Part shown: piece by piece, positions 1 to 12,021 of the stretch | Numbering within the stretch: position 1 is the first letter of the stretch | Layout of the letters: every line of letters begins with the position of its first letter | DNA from: Apostichopus japonicus | Taxonomy: Eukaryota > Echinodermata > Holothuroidea > Aspidochirotida > Stichopodidae | NCBI RefSeq assembly: GCF_037975245.1 | Contig: NC_092570.1 | Span: 16,967,418-17,031,417, forward strand | Length of the DNA: 64,000 nucleotides | Direction: 5' to 3' | The notes under the pieces: model-generated | The model's database searches: none | What the model was told of the DNA's origin: nothing | Seen by the model: the letters and a program-made list of their open reading frames with translations, nothing else | Program-made: the position numbers and the translations under genes

Positions 1-242
1 GAGCCTCTCGTTGGTTCCATTGCTTGCTTTGTTCTGTTCTATTGTGGTGGTTCGTACGATCACTCAACAATTGACGCGATATGCTATATACGTCAATCGT
101 TTCCATAGTGACGAGTAAATAACCAAATCGAGACAAAACGTGACGCAAATTGTGTCCTCATTTGTAAACTCAATTTGGATTTCGTCACAAAAAAGAATCT
201 CAACATGTTATACGCATGTTCGTCACGTCCTTTATTATATAA

Positions 243-630
243 GGGGAGGGCGTTGTGGTCAAATGGTTAAGGAAGTGGACTTGTGATCTAAGGATTACAG
301 GTTCGAGCCCTGGCCAGATCATTGCGTTGTGTCCTTGGGTCAGGCGCTTTATCTCCATTGCCTCTCTTCACCCAGGTGTATAAATGGGGACCTGCGAGGT
401 AACTTGTAAATATAGTTGAGTGCGCCGGTTTCTGGCTGCACCCTATGGGAAGTCCCCCGGGGGACACGTGGTTGTGGTGCACTGTGGTGCCCCAGGAGAG
501 ATTGATTGAATTGTGCACACTTTGGTGTGTGGGTGTGACAAGTTACCAATGACCACGGGCTAATAATCAGCGCATTGAGACTTAAGTGTGTATTGGCGCT
601 TTATAAGAACTGCGTATTATTATTATAATG
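243..630 (+). mobile_element. tRNA-derived SINE
   Basis: A tRNA-like head has a box A-type segment (TGGTCAAATGGTTAAGG, near 257) and a box B match (GGTTCGAGCCC, near 300) about 30 bp apart, as in RNA polymerase III promoters. It is followed by a body containing GTGTCCTTGGGTCAGGCGC and GTATAAATGGGGACC, of a kind seen in SINE families of marine invertebrates, and ends near a short TTATTATTA tail. The related copy B lacks this stretch, which supports insertion. The exact ends and family are not determined. Confidence 0.7.
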
Positions 631-1560
631 TTTGATATTGCAACGATTGTAATAGTCAAAATTCCCGTGTCCGGCTGTGGATTTACTTAATGAGCTAAAC
701 AGTACTGATCATCTCTTGTATCCCAGAATAGAAACTCCAGGGGATATTGTACTTATGCAATGGTCACTATAAAACGTTCAAAGGGTACAGGAGAAACTTT
801 TGACATATAAATCCCCAACTAATGTGTTACCTTTGACAATGGCTTCGACTGCCTGTGTTGAAAGTACCAAAACGTGTGGCCCCAATAGGTTTTTCTCACG
901 GTCAACTTTAACAAATTTCTTCTCAGCATACAGTCTTGAGATTTGCATGGATCAGTAAATAGGGCCCTATGAAAGACTTCATAGAACGAGCTCGATGGTT
1001 GTCGCAGTAACAGTCAGTTAAACAACCTAAAGAAGGTTATTGCCTTTGTCTTTATCATCTACTTGATACCTGATTACTTTCAATTATTTCTAGCTAGGAC
1101 ACTGTGTATTAGCTTTGACGTCTGTAATGTTTTGATATATTGTTGTTATGCACCCTCTCCAAGATATATGCTCTGTGGTATAGCGCCATCTAAAGAGAAG
1201 AAACAAAATGGCCAAAAAAAAAGTAGTATATCTATACACAAATCGATCTCTGTTTTCCTTGAACAACACTATATCCTCATCGATCTTTCCTTTTCTCTGT
1301 CAGTGTACTGCCTTTTTTTTAGGTTGGAACATTTGCTTCGAAAATGCTCTATTTGTATATAGCTTGAGACTTAGTGATCGGTTTAGATACTGCTTATCCA
1401 GATATATTCGTTGCACCTCGCCGTGTTATTAATCCCAGATCCGTCATACCATCAGAGCCTCACTGTTGCCATGCAACAGAAGACTGAATATGCTACCAAC
1501 CAACCATATTCTATGGAGAGCCGTATATGTAAACATACGACTTTGATTCTTTGCACGAAA

Positions 1561-2676
1561 GTTTAGTTTAGTTTAGTAGAAAAAAAGGATCAGGAGGGAC
1601 ACTTAAGTCCCCATCAAGGACCCTATAAAGAGAGGGGAAAAACTGAAGACACAAACACTCAGACCCGATTACAATGCTTAAAGTGCTTGTCCAAAGCATT
1701 CTTAAACCCATTGACACTACTTGCTAGTACAACTTTCTCAGGCAAACTATTCCACTCATTCACAACCCTATTAGAAAAAAGTTATGACGAATATTAATCC
1801 TACTATGCGACTTTTGAAGTTTATAACAATGACCTCTAGTACAACTACTGTTTGCAAACATGAAAAAGTCGGTAAAGGATAAATTGTCGAAACCATACAC
1901 AATCTTGAAAACCTGGATCAAGTCCCCACGTAACCTCCTAAGCTCCAGTGTGGTGAGATTCAACAGTTGTAACCGCCTATAATAAGGAACCCTCTTTAAG
2001 GAACTAATCATCCTAGTGGCCCTCCTCTGGACCTTTTCAAGTACTTCCTTATCCTTAGCAAAATAAGGGTTCCAAGCCTGCACAGCATACTCCAGATGAG
2101 GCCTAACCAACTGCTTATAAAGCCTAACTACGATGTCCTCTTTCAGAAAACTAGAGTTCCTCTTGATCATACCTAAAACCCTATTACCTCTTTTAGCAGC
2201 TTCAAGACAATGTTTAGAAGGTTGCAGAGACGAGTCAATGTAGATACCTAGGTCTCTTTCAACAGAGACCTGTAACTCCACACCATTTAGATTGTATGTA
2301 AACTTTTGGTTACTACTACCAATGTGCATTACCTTACATTTATCAATATTAAAAAGCATTTGCCACCCCTGAGACCAGGAAAAAATCTTATCTAAATCCG
2401 CTTGAAATTTCTCAGAATCGCTTTTGGAAGAGACCTCAGAATACAATTTGGTGTCATCAGCAAACTTCTTAGCTGTACACAAAATATCTCCGTCGATGTC
2501 ATTTATATAGGCAACAAACAACAGGGGACCTAATACAGACCCTTGTGGAACCCCACTAGTAACGTTCTGCCAAGAAGAAGCACAGCCATTAATTACCACC
2601 CTCTGTTCCCTATTACCAAGCCAATTCCCGATCCAAGACAGTAAATTCCCTATGACACCCATGCTCTTCAGCAAAG
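1561..2676 (-). mobile_element. 5'-truncated LINE (CR1/L2/Jockey-like), minus strand
   Basis: Comparison with copy B at 25020 shows a clean extra segment: copy B reads straight from GCATGAAAG to AGGGCTCTCG, while this copy is interrupted by about 1.1 kb. On the minus strand the insert begins inside a reverse transcriptase coding region and ends in a short (CTAAA)n tail (plus-strand TTTAGTTTAGTTTAG at 1563-1577). That is the structure of a LINE inserted by target-primed reverse transcription with loss of its 5' part. A short repeat such as AAAG may be the target duplication. Confidence 0.85.
1659..2676 (-). pseudogene. LINE reverse transcriptase, C-terminal half, broken
   Basis: The minus-strand product contains the RT motifs GVPQGSVLGP and FADDTKLY, followed by a typical LINE C-terminal region with ATRMI, RRLRGDLIQVFKI and, after a frameshift near 1770 in a run of T/A, NRVVNEWNSLP. 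The frame then runs to a TGA at 1659-1661. The endonuclease and N-terminal RT motifs are missing because of 5' truncation. The apparent ATG and first ~16 codons (2677-2725) come from flanking block sequence, not from the element, so the longest open frame is an accidental fusion. Clade placement (CR1, L2 or Jockey group) is by motif style only. Confidence 0.85.
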
Positions 2677-5049
2677 AGGGCTCTCGCTGTATTATCCCTT
2701 CGTGTGTAGGGCACTTGGATCCCATTGACTTTTTTCGTCTGGTACAAAGCTTTTAGTAGTCGAGAAGAGATCTCGGCTTGTGAAGCCGGGGCGAAGGGGG
2801 TTTCCTTGCGTCCACTTTCAATATATATTGAAGATATTCTATGTAATGCAAATAAGGTAACCGTTTTCTCATTTTCACTTCGTTCTTTTTTTTGCCAACT
2901 AAGATTTCATTTAACTTTGTTTTAACACTAGATCGGGGTCCCTGGGCCCGTGCCCATCTGGTCCAAATTGGAAATCCGGTACTGGAAACTTTGAGTCGAC
3001 CCTAAAATATATATCAAAATGCTTTCTCTATGCCATATGGGCTTCTATTTAGATACATGCTATTCAAGGGCTGCCATGGTATAAGATTACAAGCTTCGTT
3101 AATATTAAGTCACTGCTGATTGAAGGGCTCTTACGATGGTAGTTTAAGTGTATACTACCCTGTAATCTTTTATCTCCAAAAATATGTTATTTATACTGTA
3201 TGAAATTAAAATTGGTCTAAAATAATCGCCTCCCCTCCCCTTCTCTCCCCTTCATGGGTTTTAGTATCATCACACCAGGGTTTGGTGTAAGATTGTTCTC
3301 ATTCTGTACAGAAGACACTTTTCTGCCATTACTTGCCACTGTCTCTCTCTTGAAGCTAGATCAAAGTTTGTGGAAAGGATCCAGATAGATTTTAATTGAA
3401 TTGCTAGTAAATGAAATTTAAAATATGTGCTTGTTTTGGGAATGATTACACAATCCGCAAACGAAACATAATCTAACAAACATGCCATATGCTATACATG
3501 ACGAGCTCCCTCTTTTTTGAAACTTGCTGCCTACCACTCATTTTCCCAATTAATTGAGGGTTGGTCATAGAAATTTGAACTACGAAGAATGCTGATATAT
3601 TGTATCACCGTGTGTTTAAGCAGTGAAGCCTTGCAAAAAGTGAGGGCGCTTTGCGTTGTACGGCAAAAAACCAGATCATATGTACGTCCTCATACATACA
3701 TTTTGCATTCGACTTTGAAATTTGATTTTACCCGTTTTTTTCGAAGAGTACTAGGTGTACTTTTCACAACAGCGCCATGTTGTGGCAATCAAAGTGGTAA
3801 GAACTATACTCCTGACTTAAGAATCAACTTTGAAACTTTTTTTTATTTTTAATTTTGCATGCAGCTGTTAGTTTAATGTTAATGTTGCGTAGTGAGTAGT
3901 ACTAGTAGTTTATGCAGGTTAACAGATCCCACCTTATGAAGTGAGAGCCCACAATGTCTTTTACAGTCGTCAAAGGATAAAATGTTAGCACGAGTAGTGG
4001 ATTAGGCAAATAGCCTATAGCATGTCTGTCCAGAGCATACATGGCTAGGTTGAGTAGGCTCTGGCCTGACTCAAAACTGAGATTACCGGCTAGGATTATA
4101 CTGCTTATGCCCTTATGCCACATTGACAGTATTTGGGAATATGTTGCAAATGGAGGATGTGTTTGAACTTTTGTACAATTCTAGATAAGTTAATAGGCTG
4201 AAATATTCTAGGCATAAGTTATGAGCTAGGCCAACCTAAGTTAGAAAAAGGCCAAGACAACGGACAAGGCCTAAGTTAGGTTTAGACTATTTTCCTTGAT
4301 ATTGATAAGCCCAGGATATCATAACCGTCATCCTATGTTATTCTGGCAAGTGGATCTATCGTTAAGGATAAAGTTTTAAGTAAAGTGAGTTGTTGATAAT
4401 TGCTGTCTTAGGGCTTTATTTAAATCGCATCCGAAAGGACAGCCGTAGCCGGTATAGGGGCCTAGGCTAACAATATCCATAGTCCAGTGACTAACAAAAC
4501 AGCAGCTGATCGGAGCAGACGACACTAGTAAAGTAATAAGCTTACGAAGAATTACCTGTGAAACTGCAGTCCACTGCCAAATATTTGACGATTCCGGCAC
4601 CCAATTGCGCATACGATATCACCAGCTCGAGTGATTTATGTCAACTTTAGTTTTGTGATAGACGTAGTGTTTATATTACGTGCCGGTACTGTCTTGCCGT
4701 ACAAGCAAAGCGCCACCAGTTGAATGATTGGCTTCAGTATATTTCGCTTGACGTCATTCTTCCTACTTCAATTCCTATGGGAAACGCACAAAAGCGAAAG
4801 GTCTCGCGCAACCGGAACTACAACAAAATCAAGATCATTCCATTATTTACAAGGGGGTACACTTCTGTTCCGTGTTGTTGTATGCAGTCGCCGGGATTTT
4901 GTATTCAAAGATGAATAACAAAACTGTGAATCAATTCGTACCCTCGCTCTACGTGGGACAACATTTAAGCCCATGTAGCACAGAATAGTTCAGTAAAAAG
5001 ACGTGGCTACTTTTACAGAAGATTTTTTATTTATTTATTTCTACGATCA

Positions 5050-5175
5050 AAATAAAATAAAACTGTTAGCAAACTGCTTGTCCACTAGAGAGCCTGTGCA
5101 AGAGAATGTGTAAAAGTAAGTTGGCCTGACGTTTCCATCCTAGCAGGATGTTCTTCAAAGGCTAAATGACAAGTA
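5050..5175 (-). repeat. Dispersed repeat with hammerhead-like core, copy 1
   Basis: This stretch (AAACTGTTAGCAAACTGC to about AAATGAC) is repeated in direct orientation at 5384-5505, and its core recurs at 63490-63540. On the minus strand the core reads TTTGAAGAA-CATCC-TGCTA-GGATG-GAAAC, a 5-bp helix between the purine-rich strands of an internal loop. Compared with the copy at 63.5 kb, the first helix pair is changed on both sides (G:C to C:G). See the separate finding. Confidence 0.7.
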
Positions 5176-5383
5176 ACAGTAACAAAAGGGACAAAAGGGA
5201 CAAAAACACACACAGAATACAGACAGGTTAATAAATGATAAATGATAAAAATGAAATGAAAACTACTGAAATACAAGCACTGAAACACAAGAATACAAAT
5301 ACAAGTACAAATACAAATACAGGGTATAGATAAGGAGGTTCACCCAAAGGGGTTCGGTAACAGTAATTATTTCTAGTCTAAAA

Positions 5384-5505
5384 TGAAATAAAACTGTTAG
5401 CAAACTGCTTATCCACTAGAGAGCTGTGTGAGAGAATGTGTAAAAGTAAGTTGGCCTAACGTTTAGATACTATCAGAATCTTCTTCAAAGGCTGAATGAC
5501 AAGTA
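5384..5505 (-). repeat. Dispersed repeat with hammerhead-like core, copy 2
   Basis: Direct repeat of 5050-5175 about 330 bp downstream, with the same AAACTGTTAGCAAACTGCTT start and the same order of segments. Its core is more decayed: the central helix has one mismatch and the GAAAC strand reads TAAAC. The sequence between the two copies (5176-5383) is simple, made of ACAAAAGGG and AATACAA-like runs. Confidence 0.65.
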
Positions 5506-6050
5506 ACAGTAACAATGCTAGCATCGAAACGTCAGATAACGGTCAAATAACGGGCCTTTCTTGGAATCATCACGGTGAACCTTCCATATCTGTTAACTGA
5601 ATTAATGTTTATCAAGATCCCCGTTTGAAATAGAACTAACAAACTATTATTTGAGAGATATTGATGACTGTTTGACTAACTTTGTCGTTTTTTTCTTTCA
5701 CATACAAAATTCGTAATAAATAAGTCGAGAAGAACAGCTCTTATTCTGAAAATTATGTCACAAAAGAAGATTTGTTTCCCCAAAATGTAGCATTTAACCT
5801 TGTTTTAGGGAAATGGAGTGTTTTGTCTCAAAGATTTGATAGTAACCGCTTACATTGCAGAGGTTTACACGTTATACCACGCTGCAGTGTTTCAACCAAC
5901 CATATGGCATATGGGTTCTCATTAGCTGTTAAATGACAATTTACAAAACAAGAGGGTATTTCACGGAGTTGCATATCTATAGTCATAGCAAAATCATGTT
6001 AAAGAATAATTTCTTCTGCTCTACATTAAAATAAACTTCATGAAGGCCGC
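5506..6050. other. No gene seen
   Basis: AT-rich sequence with no convincing exon, RNA gene or repeat boundary. Confidence 0.5.
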
Positions 6051-7560
6051 ACTAAACAAAACGCCATTTGGAGATTCTGGGAAGAATTGAAAAAGTCGTG
6101 ATGTTGGCCACAAAATGAAAACACAATAAGGGTTTAGCCTCAAAATATGTCTAATTTGGGCTAAAAATCAAATTTCTGAGATTTGGTCGGGATGGCATTC
6201 TAAAGCCAAAATTAGGGTTTTCTATCAAATTTAAAGTCCTTTTCTATTAAATTTAAGCCCTAAAGAGGTATGCGGGATAAAACCTATATAACAATTATGA
6301 AACGTTGCTATTAAATATGGTTCTTGCTAATATAAAGATGAATGGTAACGATATTATCCCAGACATATAATCAGAAGGACGCTCTTATCCCTACGCATGA
6401 TTTGGGAAAAATTGAAAAAGTCGTGATTTTGGGGGGAAAATGAAAAACATTAGAGTATAGCCCTCGCAAAACCTCAAATTTCTTTGTGGATTTGGTAGTT
6501 TTCTATCAATTTAAAGTCGTACTCTCAGTTTTAATTTTGTTGGCACTGAGAGGTATGCGGGAAAAATTCTACATAACAACACTAAAACATTACCAATAAA
6601 TATGATTTTAGCTAATGTAAGGATGCATAGTAACGATACTATCCGGGCTATATAATCAGAAGGACGCTCTTATGGGAAATTCTATTTAAATTTTTAGTTT
6701 CTTTCCAGTTAATAGTTACGCCTCACTGTTGTAATGTGTTTGATCCGCAAATATGTAAACAATTGAATACATTTACATACCATAAGTCAACATTTACAAT
6801 ATAAACACGACGGTAACAATTAATACTGGTTCTATCAGCATATTGTCTAATACAACATGAGAGAAAAGGCGAATTAAAACGGTCAACTAAGTTTAAATAA
6901 TTGAATACAAATACGTAATATTTACAATACATCTTTTCCTTCTGTTTGTTAAATTTCATACTTGTTTATTTAAAATTGCTGATTTCTATCAAGAGTCTGA
7001 AAACGTTTGCCTATAACCTTATGTAGCTATTGACCACAAAAGTATCGTTTGTTTGAGAAAGCCGATCATGGAGGTTACAATCAAACGGGAAAAAGCCAAC
7101 AGAACAATTATGAAACATAACTCTTGAATACGATTTTAGCTATTTCAGGGATGAATAGGAACTATAACAGATATATAATCAAATATAATAATATGTCAAA
7201 TTTGGGCAAAAAAAAATAATCAGATTTTTGAGATTTGTCGGGATACTCTCTACGGCCTTCTAAACCCGAAACTAGAGTTTTCTATCAATTAAAGTCGTAT
7301 TCTCAGTATTAAATTTACGCCATAAGAGGTATGCGTGAACAATTCTACATAGCAATAATAAAACGTTACCTATCAATATGATTACGATACATTTTTTCCT
7401 TCTTTTTGTTAAACTTCATTCTTTTTTATTGAGAATCGCTGATTTCTATTAACCCTGTCAACGTTCGTAACGTAATATCGTAATAAAGTAATGTAATTAT
7501 TGACGTCAGACTCTATACTTTTGTTTTTTTGACAAAGCCGACTATTTGAGGTTACAATGA
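6050..7560. repeat. Degenerate tandem duplication, 2-3 units
   Basis: Segments recur in the same order: GAATTGAAAAAGTCGTGAT (near 6083 and 6410), GTTTTCTATCAA (6218, 6499, 7278), GAGGTATGCG (6266, 6550, 7326) and ATAATCAGAAGGACGCTCTTAT (6368 and 6651). A further shared segment, CTGATTTCTAT plus a GGTTACAATGAAA-type end, occurs near 6977-7080 and 7440-7560. The units are diverged and gapped. They lie just downstream of the stop codon of the minus-strand gene ending at 7598, so part may be in its 3' untranslated region. Confidence 0.7.
7425..7430 (-). promoter_or_regulatory. Possible polyadenylation signal
   Basis: AATAAA on the minus strand (TTTATT on plus), about 170 bp past the stop codon at 7598 of the PDZ-like gene. 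The spacing is plausible, but the hexamer is common in AT-rich DNA. Confidence 0.3.
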
Positions 7561-7597
7561 AATTGAGTCCTAACTTATTATTAAGCTATACATTATT

Positions 7598-7719
7598 TCA
7601 AAATATAGGTGGATAAATATTTTTTAACGATACAAGTTTAAATTCACTTGCTTTTGCCGCGCTGTCCCCAAGATCAATTGTGTTCCCGTTCACGGTCCAG
7701 TAGGTTACGTCACCTTTTG
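7598..7719 (-). CDS. Terminal exon of the PDZ-like gene
   Basis: The acceptor TTATATGTTACAG precedes two bases of a split codon and 39 codons ending in TGA at 7598-7600. The product includes [14 protein letters not shown] and ASEFKLVSL. Joined to the exon at 8757-8847, the split codon becomes GCA and the text runs on smoothly ([14 protein letters not shown]), which supports direct splicing between the two. Confidence 0.6.
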
Positions 7720-10700
7720 CTGTAACATATAAAGAAGGAAACAACCGACAGTGAAATAAAAAATGCGTTGAGGTAACTTCCGATTACGTAATATGCTTTA
7801 TCTGTTAGAAATGCCATATATTATGCATACTGAAACACTGATACATGTGCAAAAACAATATGGTAGGTATTCTACATTGACAAGTAAATTTAATGTCAAA
7901 ACTTCAATGTCTTTAATAGTTTGTGTCAAGTAAAGACAGTTTTAAAATGAGAATATTGCAAAAACCAATGGTTTAGCTTTGTTCTGTAACATAAAAGAAG
8001 TCAGATATAAAGCTAACAATTTGGCATTTTACTACGGCGATATAGGGTGCACAGTATTACTTACAAAGCTTTCAAAATGTTCACAGTTTGACCTCTGCCG
8101 ACCTCAAATGAATTAAAAAAAACAGACTGCAAAACTCCAAAAAGAGTACCGTTGTGGGCTTTCTATATAAGAATGTCGTTTCTAAAAAAACATCTGTCAA
8201 TAATCAACCTGCCTTTGACTTTAAGCAAAGCTAACAATCGGTGGGAATGTATACCGCATCCAATTGATCGAAACAATATTTACATAGCTCGATCAAATTG
8301 AGTTAAAGGGCTATTCCGGTGGCTGCAGTTGACTGCTTGACACACACAAAAATGGAAATGTTTTACAACTTCGTGTCAAAACCACATCTTCATAACGTTT
8401 TGTTTTACAAAGATTTTCAAATTTGGCATATATTTCGTAAATGTATCTGACAACAGCAGAATAAATGATGTCATTACGGCAATAATTTTGTTTCTCTTCA
8501 TAATATCAACTTCCCTTATTCACAGAGGAAGTACGTAAAATTGCATTTTGATGACATTCTTAATACAGAGAACATTGACAGCTAAGCAAAGATTCCAAAG
8601 GTACCGCATTTCAGGGATAAAACTAACAGCCTGGAATGTTTCTTTAACTTGAAGTGAAGTGTTACCGTGCTGTCATATAAAGATCTCTTTAATATTTTGG
8701 TTTAAAAACTTAATACTAAATACGTTACAATTTATATGAAATGTTTAGATACGTACCGTCTTCGTGTTTGATGCGATATGATTTGCTGGTTGTCTCCTTG
8801 AGAATGAAAAGTGCATCTGTAGGTAACGATGGACTATTATTCCATGGCTGGGTGCGAAAAGAAAGAGCATCATGATAGAGAAATACACAACAACAAAAAA
8901 TAAACATTGTACTTAAGTTGGTTGTCCCAGTATAGCTTGATTTTATGAACATAGTTTGTTTACTCTGCATGCATTTGAGAGATACCCTGCACATATTCAC
9001 TCCCTATGCCACATCTTTCCACCTCCCCACTTCATTCCTATACTGCCTTTGCCCTGCTACCCTACCCCCCTTTTTTACCTCCCCGGCCCATAAATAACAT
9101 TGAGTGGTGTTTTCTTGGCTTTCCAACTTTCAAAGATATTTTAACAATGAAATTCCAGTTTGCCTTGCATTCGTCGTCGTGTAAGACTAACAAATGAAGA
9201 ACTATGGATGAATATGATGAATGGATGTAGGTCTTACAAAACTTACTCCAATTGTTATGTTGCATCCAGAAGTACCGATTTCCTTACTCAGGTAATCCTC
9301 AGGAACGAAGTTTACCCCTTCTTCCCCATTTGGAGCTCGTTGTTCAATGTATTTGTACATCTTGAATATCCCTGACGAGCAAAAAAAAAAAAAAATACTG
9401 AAAGCATATAGTTGAATTTCCGTTTTGTGCCAAGAGCTGTAATACCAAGTGTAAAAGATAAATTATTTGGATGATTAAAAAATGTCAAAGGAATGATTCC
9501 TAAGCCATAAATGTTAGAATCGCTTTCAAAACAAATATGTACAGTGGATATACATGACCTTTACCTAATTTGCATTCTAATCTCTGGTTGCTATGGGCGT
9601 ATGAGAATAACTAACAGCTGATCGAACCATCATGATATTATTTGAAGCCTTATACTGTGTATCGGTGACTTTAGTGAGAAGAAAAAAATACTGATTTTGT
9701 CCATCTTTTTAGTTTGAACTTAAATGTATCAACGCGTTCGAAATATTTTGGAAGACAAATGAACATGTTTCGACTATAAAACATATCTGATACGAAATTG
9801 AGATATCGAAGCATTCCATTAATGGAAATATCGAACGGTGTGTGTTAATAAAATATTCGATCACGTTCAGTAAGTGAAACACTTTTCAGCATTTCTCGTG
9901 GAATTAGTCAATGACGCAATGTCTAAGACAAAGTCTTAAATTGTTACATATTCCACTGCCGAGAAATTACGCCATGTAAAACTGCACTTTCTACCATCAT
10001 TGGGAGATTCATAATTATGAGAACGGGTAACCAGGGAGCTGCTATACCAAGAGTAGCAGCTCCCCGGAGTAACTATCAATGACGGAGATTTCAGCATGCT
10101 GAATAGGTGCCTGTTAACATCGTACGGGTTGAGTTGTCTGTTCTGATACAGGGTTTCGATGGTGCAGCGTACTGGAAACAAAATTGTCCCGGTACGGCTT
10201 CATAAAAGATTCACTGCAAGATTGAGTAAAACTACCGGCCAACGAAAGTTCAGTGCGGTTTTCCTTTCTTCTTTATCGGCTAATAAGCAGACCATCATCG
10301 ATTATGGATTTAATCCACACATTGAAAGGCCAAATGTGGAAACTACATAGGATAATCTTTTATTCAGTACTTGTATTTGACATTTGACAGTGATACCACG
10401 TCTATAATTGTCTTATATATACCAAGGACCGTATTTATTACTGTAGCCTACTCTGCGCTTTCCATTCTTTATATATACTTGTTAGACGGTTTTAGACCTA
10501 AGCTATGTCGACTACGTGCAATGCATAGGTATTTTGTCGAATCTGCCTTTGAGTGATAAAGTTAGCTATGGATGTTACTACAGTGAGTTAGGCAGTTAGT
10601 ACTACTGCAGTTGTTCGGCTACAACTACTAATTTGACACACTGACTAAAGCTTTGCCAACAAAAATTACAGTGACACAACCTTGCAGTTGGCATGAAATT

Positions 10701-11939
10701 CAATCTGTTTTCATATTGTCAATTTGAATGTTTATCTTGCCATAATTTAAAGGGTTATGTGTAGACCAAACTTCTGATAGCAGATTCCCTGTGTATGTGC
10801 ATAGTATCTAACAGATGAAATGGGTTTTTTTTAAATGGTTTAAAAAGTAGAGGTAAAATCGGGACGGTGAAGAACTGAAAGTAAAGCAAAAAGAAGACAG
10901 AAAGTGAGGAAGGAAAGGACAAAAGGAAAGGAAGAGAGATAAGGAGGGAAAGTTAATGGAAAGACAATTGAAAGAAAGGGGACTTGAAAAGTAAGAAATG
11001 AGAAGAGTAGAGGTTATTGACGATGAGAGGCAGGAAGAGAAGAAAATGGGGCTTGATAATGGAGGGAAGGACAGATGGGACGAATAGTGAGGCAATCAGG
11101 GCGTACCATATATAGAATTTTCGGTACAATCGTGATTTCATCTGCTTCAAGTGAGGGGTCGTTAAGGCACCTGAGGCTAACGAAGTCGTATCTAAGATCC
11201 ACCATGTCCGAACAGTCTTAAATCGCTGACGCTTCTCAGCATAGAGCGCGACTTCTTAGGGGACGAGTAAGTTTGATGCAATAAAGAACACTGAGAATCA
11301 TTGCTCGTTTTCGCGGTTCTCCTGCATACAAATATCACAACATGCGCAATCCTAATATGTTATAGTACAGTTTACTTACCACTCTTTCCATTAGAATCCG
11401 CGCTAAGGAAGAGTTTTGGCGAATGTTTTGGCAAATAATGGAGAGATTTCGTTTGATCATACATGATTCTCACTTCACTCGGACATCCCTCACGTCTCCA
11501 GCTATTCTTGCCAAGGCATTGATCATCGCCCATTATTGGAGGACATGATGTAACGATGGCGCGTTGAAAGAGAGGACACAGGACCTCCTTCCACTCACTG
11601 AGAGGCGTCCTCCAGTAGAATCCAAATTGATGAATAACCGGATAATCTCCTGCGAATTAGATTAATCCATCAATTGAAATCTTGTACATCATTTGTATAT
11701 AATCACGTGGCACCATACACGCAGTATGATAAGGAATCCACACCTTTGTCAGCTCTTGGATTTTACCCAAGTTCACCCATGTCAACCGTAAAGGCGTCTG
11801 CAGCCTTCCACTCTACATTCATTTACATCCTTATGTAAACCTCTACTTCCATCTGTCTACCTGTAACGTCCCAATCACATTACGCTCCCGATACTAGCAC
11901 ATATATAAATATAATTATATGTATATATATATATATATG

Positions 11940-12021
<82 letters not shown>

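Larger units (their letters stand above)
1..4790. repeat. Copy A of a ~3-kb duplicated block
   Basis: The stretch matches 23617-31830 over most of its length once insertions are removed. Shared landmarks run in the same order: the opening CCTCTCGTTGGTTCC segment, the GCGCCATCTAAAGAGAAG segment near 1185, the GGGCTCTCGCTGTATTATCC segment near 2680, and the GTTGAATGATTGGCT segment near 4720. Similarity fades at about 4780. The left end lies at the window edge, so the true boundary is unknown. This copy holds extra sequence at about 206-860 (with a SINE) and a LINE fragment at 1561-2676, both absent from copy B. In a 219-bp stretch compared by eye (3270-3488) about 8 differences were seen. No coding function is apparent. 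Confidence 0.85.

Noticed and set aside
3270-3488. 72-codon minus-strand frame also present at 25663-25881
   Set aside because: The frame is kept in both copies of the duplicated block, but nearly all of the ~8 base differences change the amino acid, so no selection for a protein is visible.
8046-8120. Possible extra small exon (about 41 bp, minus) with a GTAAGT donor between 7719 and 8757
   Set aside because: Its inclusion would end in phase 0 and break the join to the terminal exon, which fits the exon at 8757-8847 directly.
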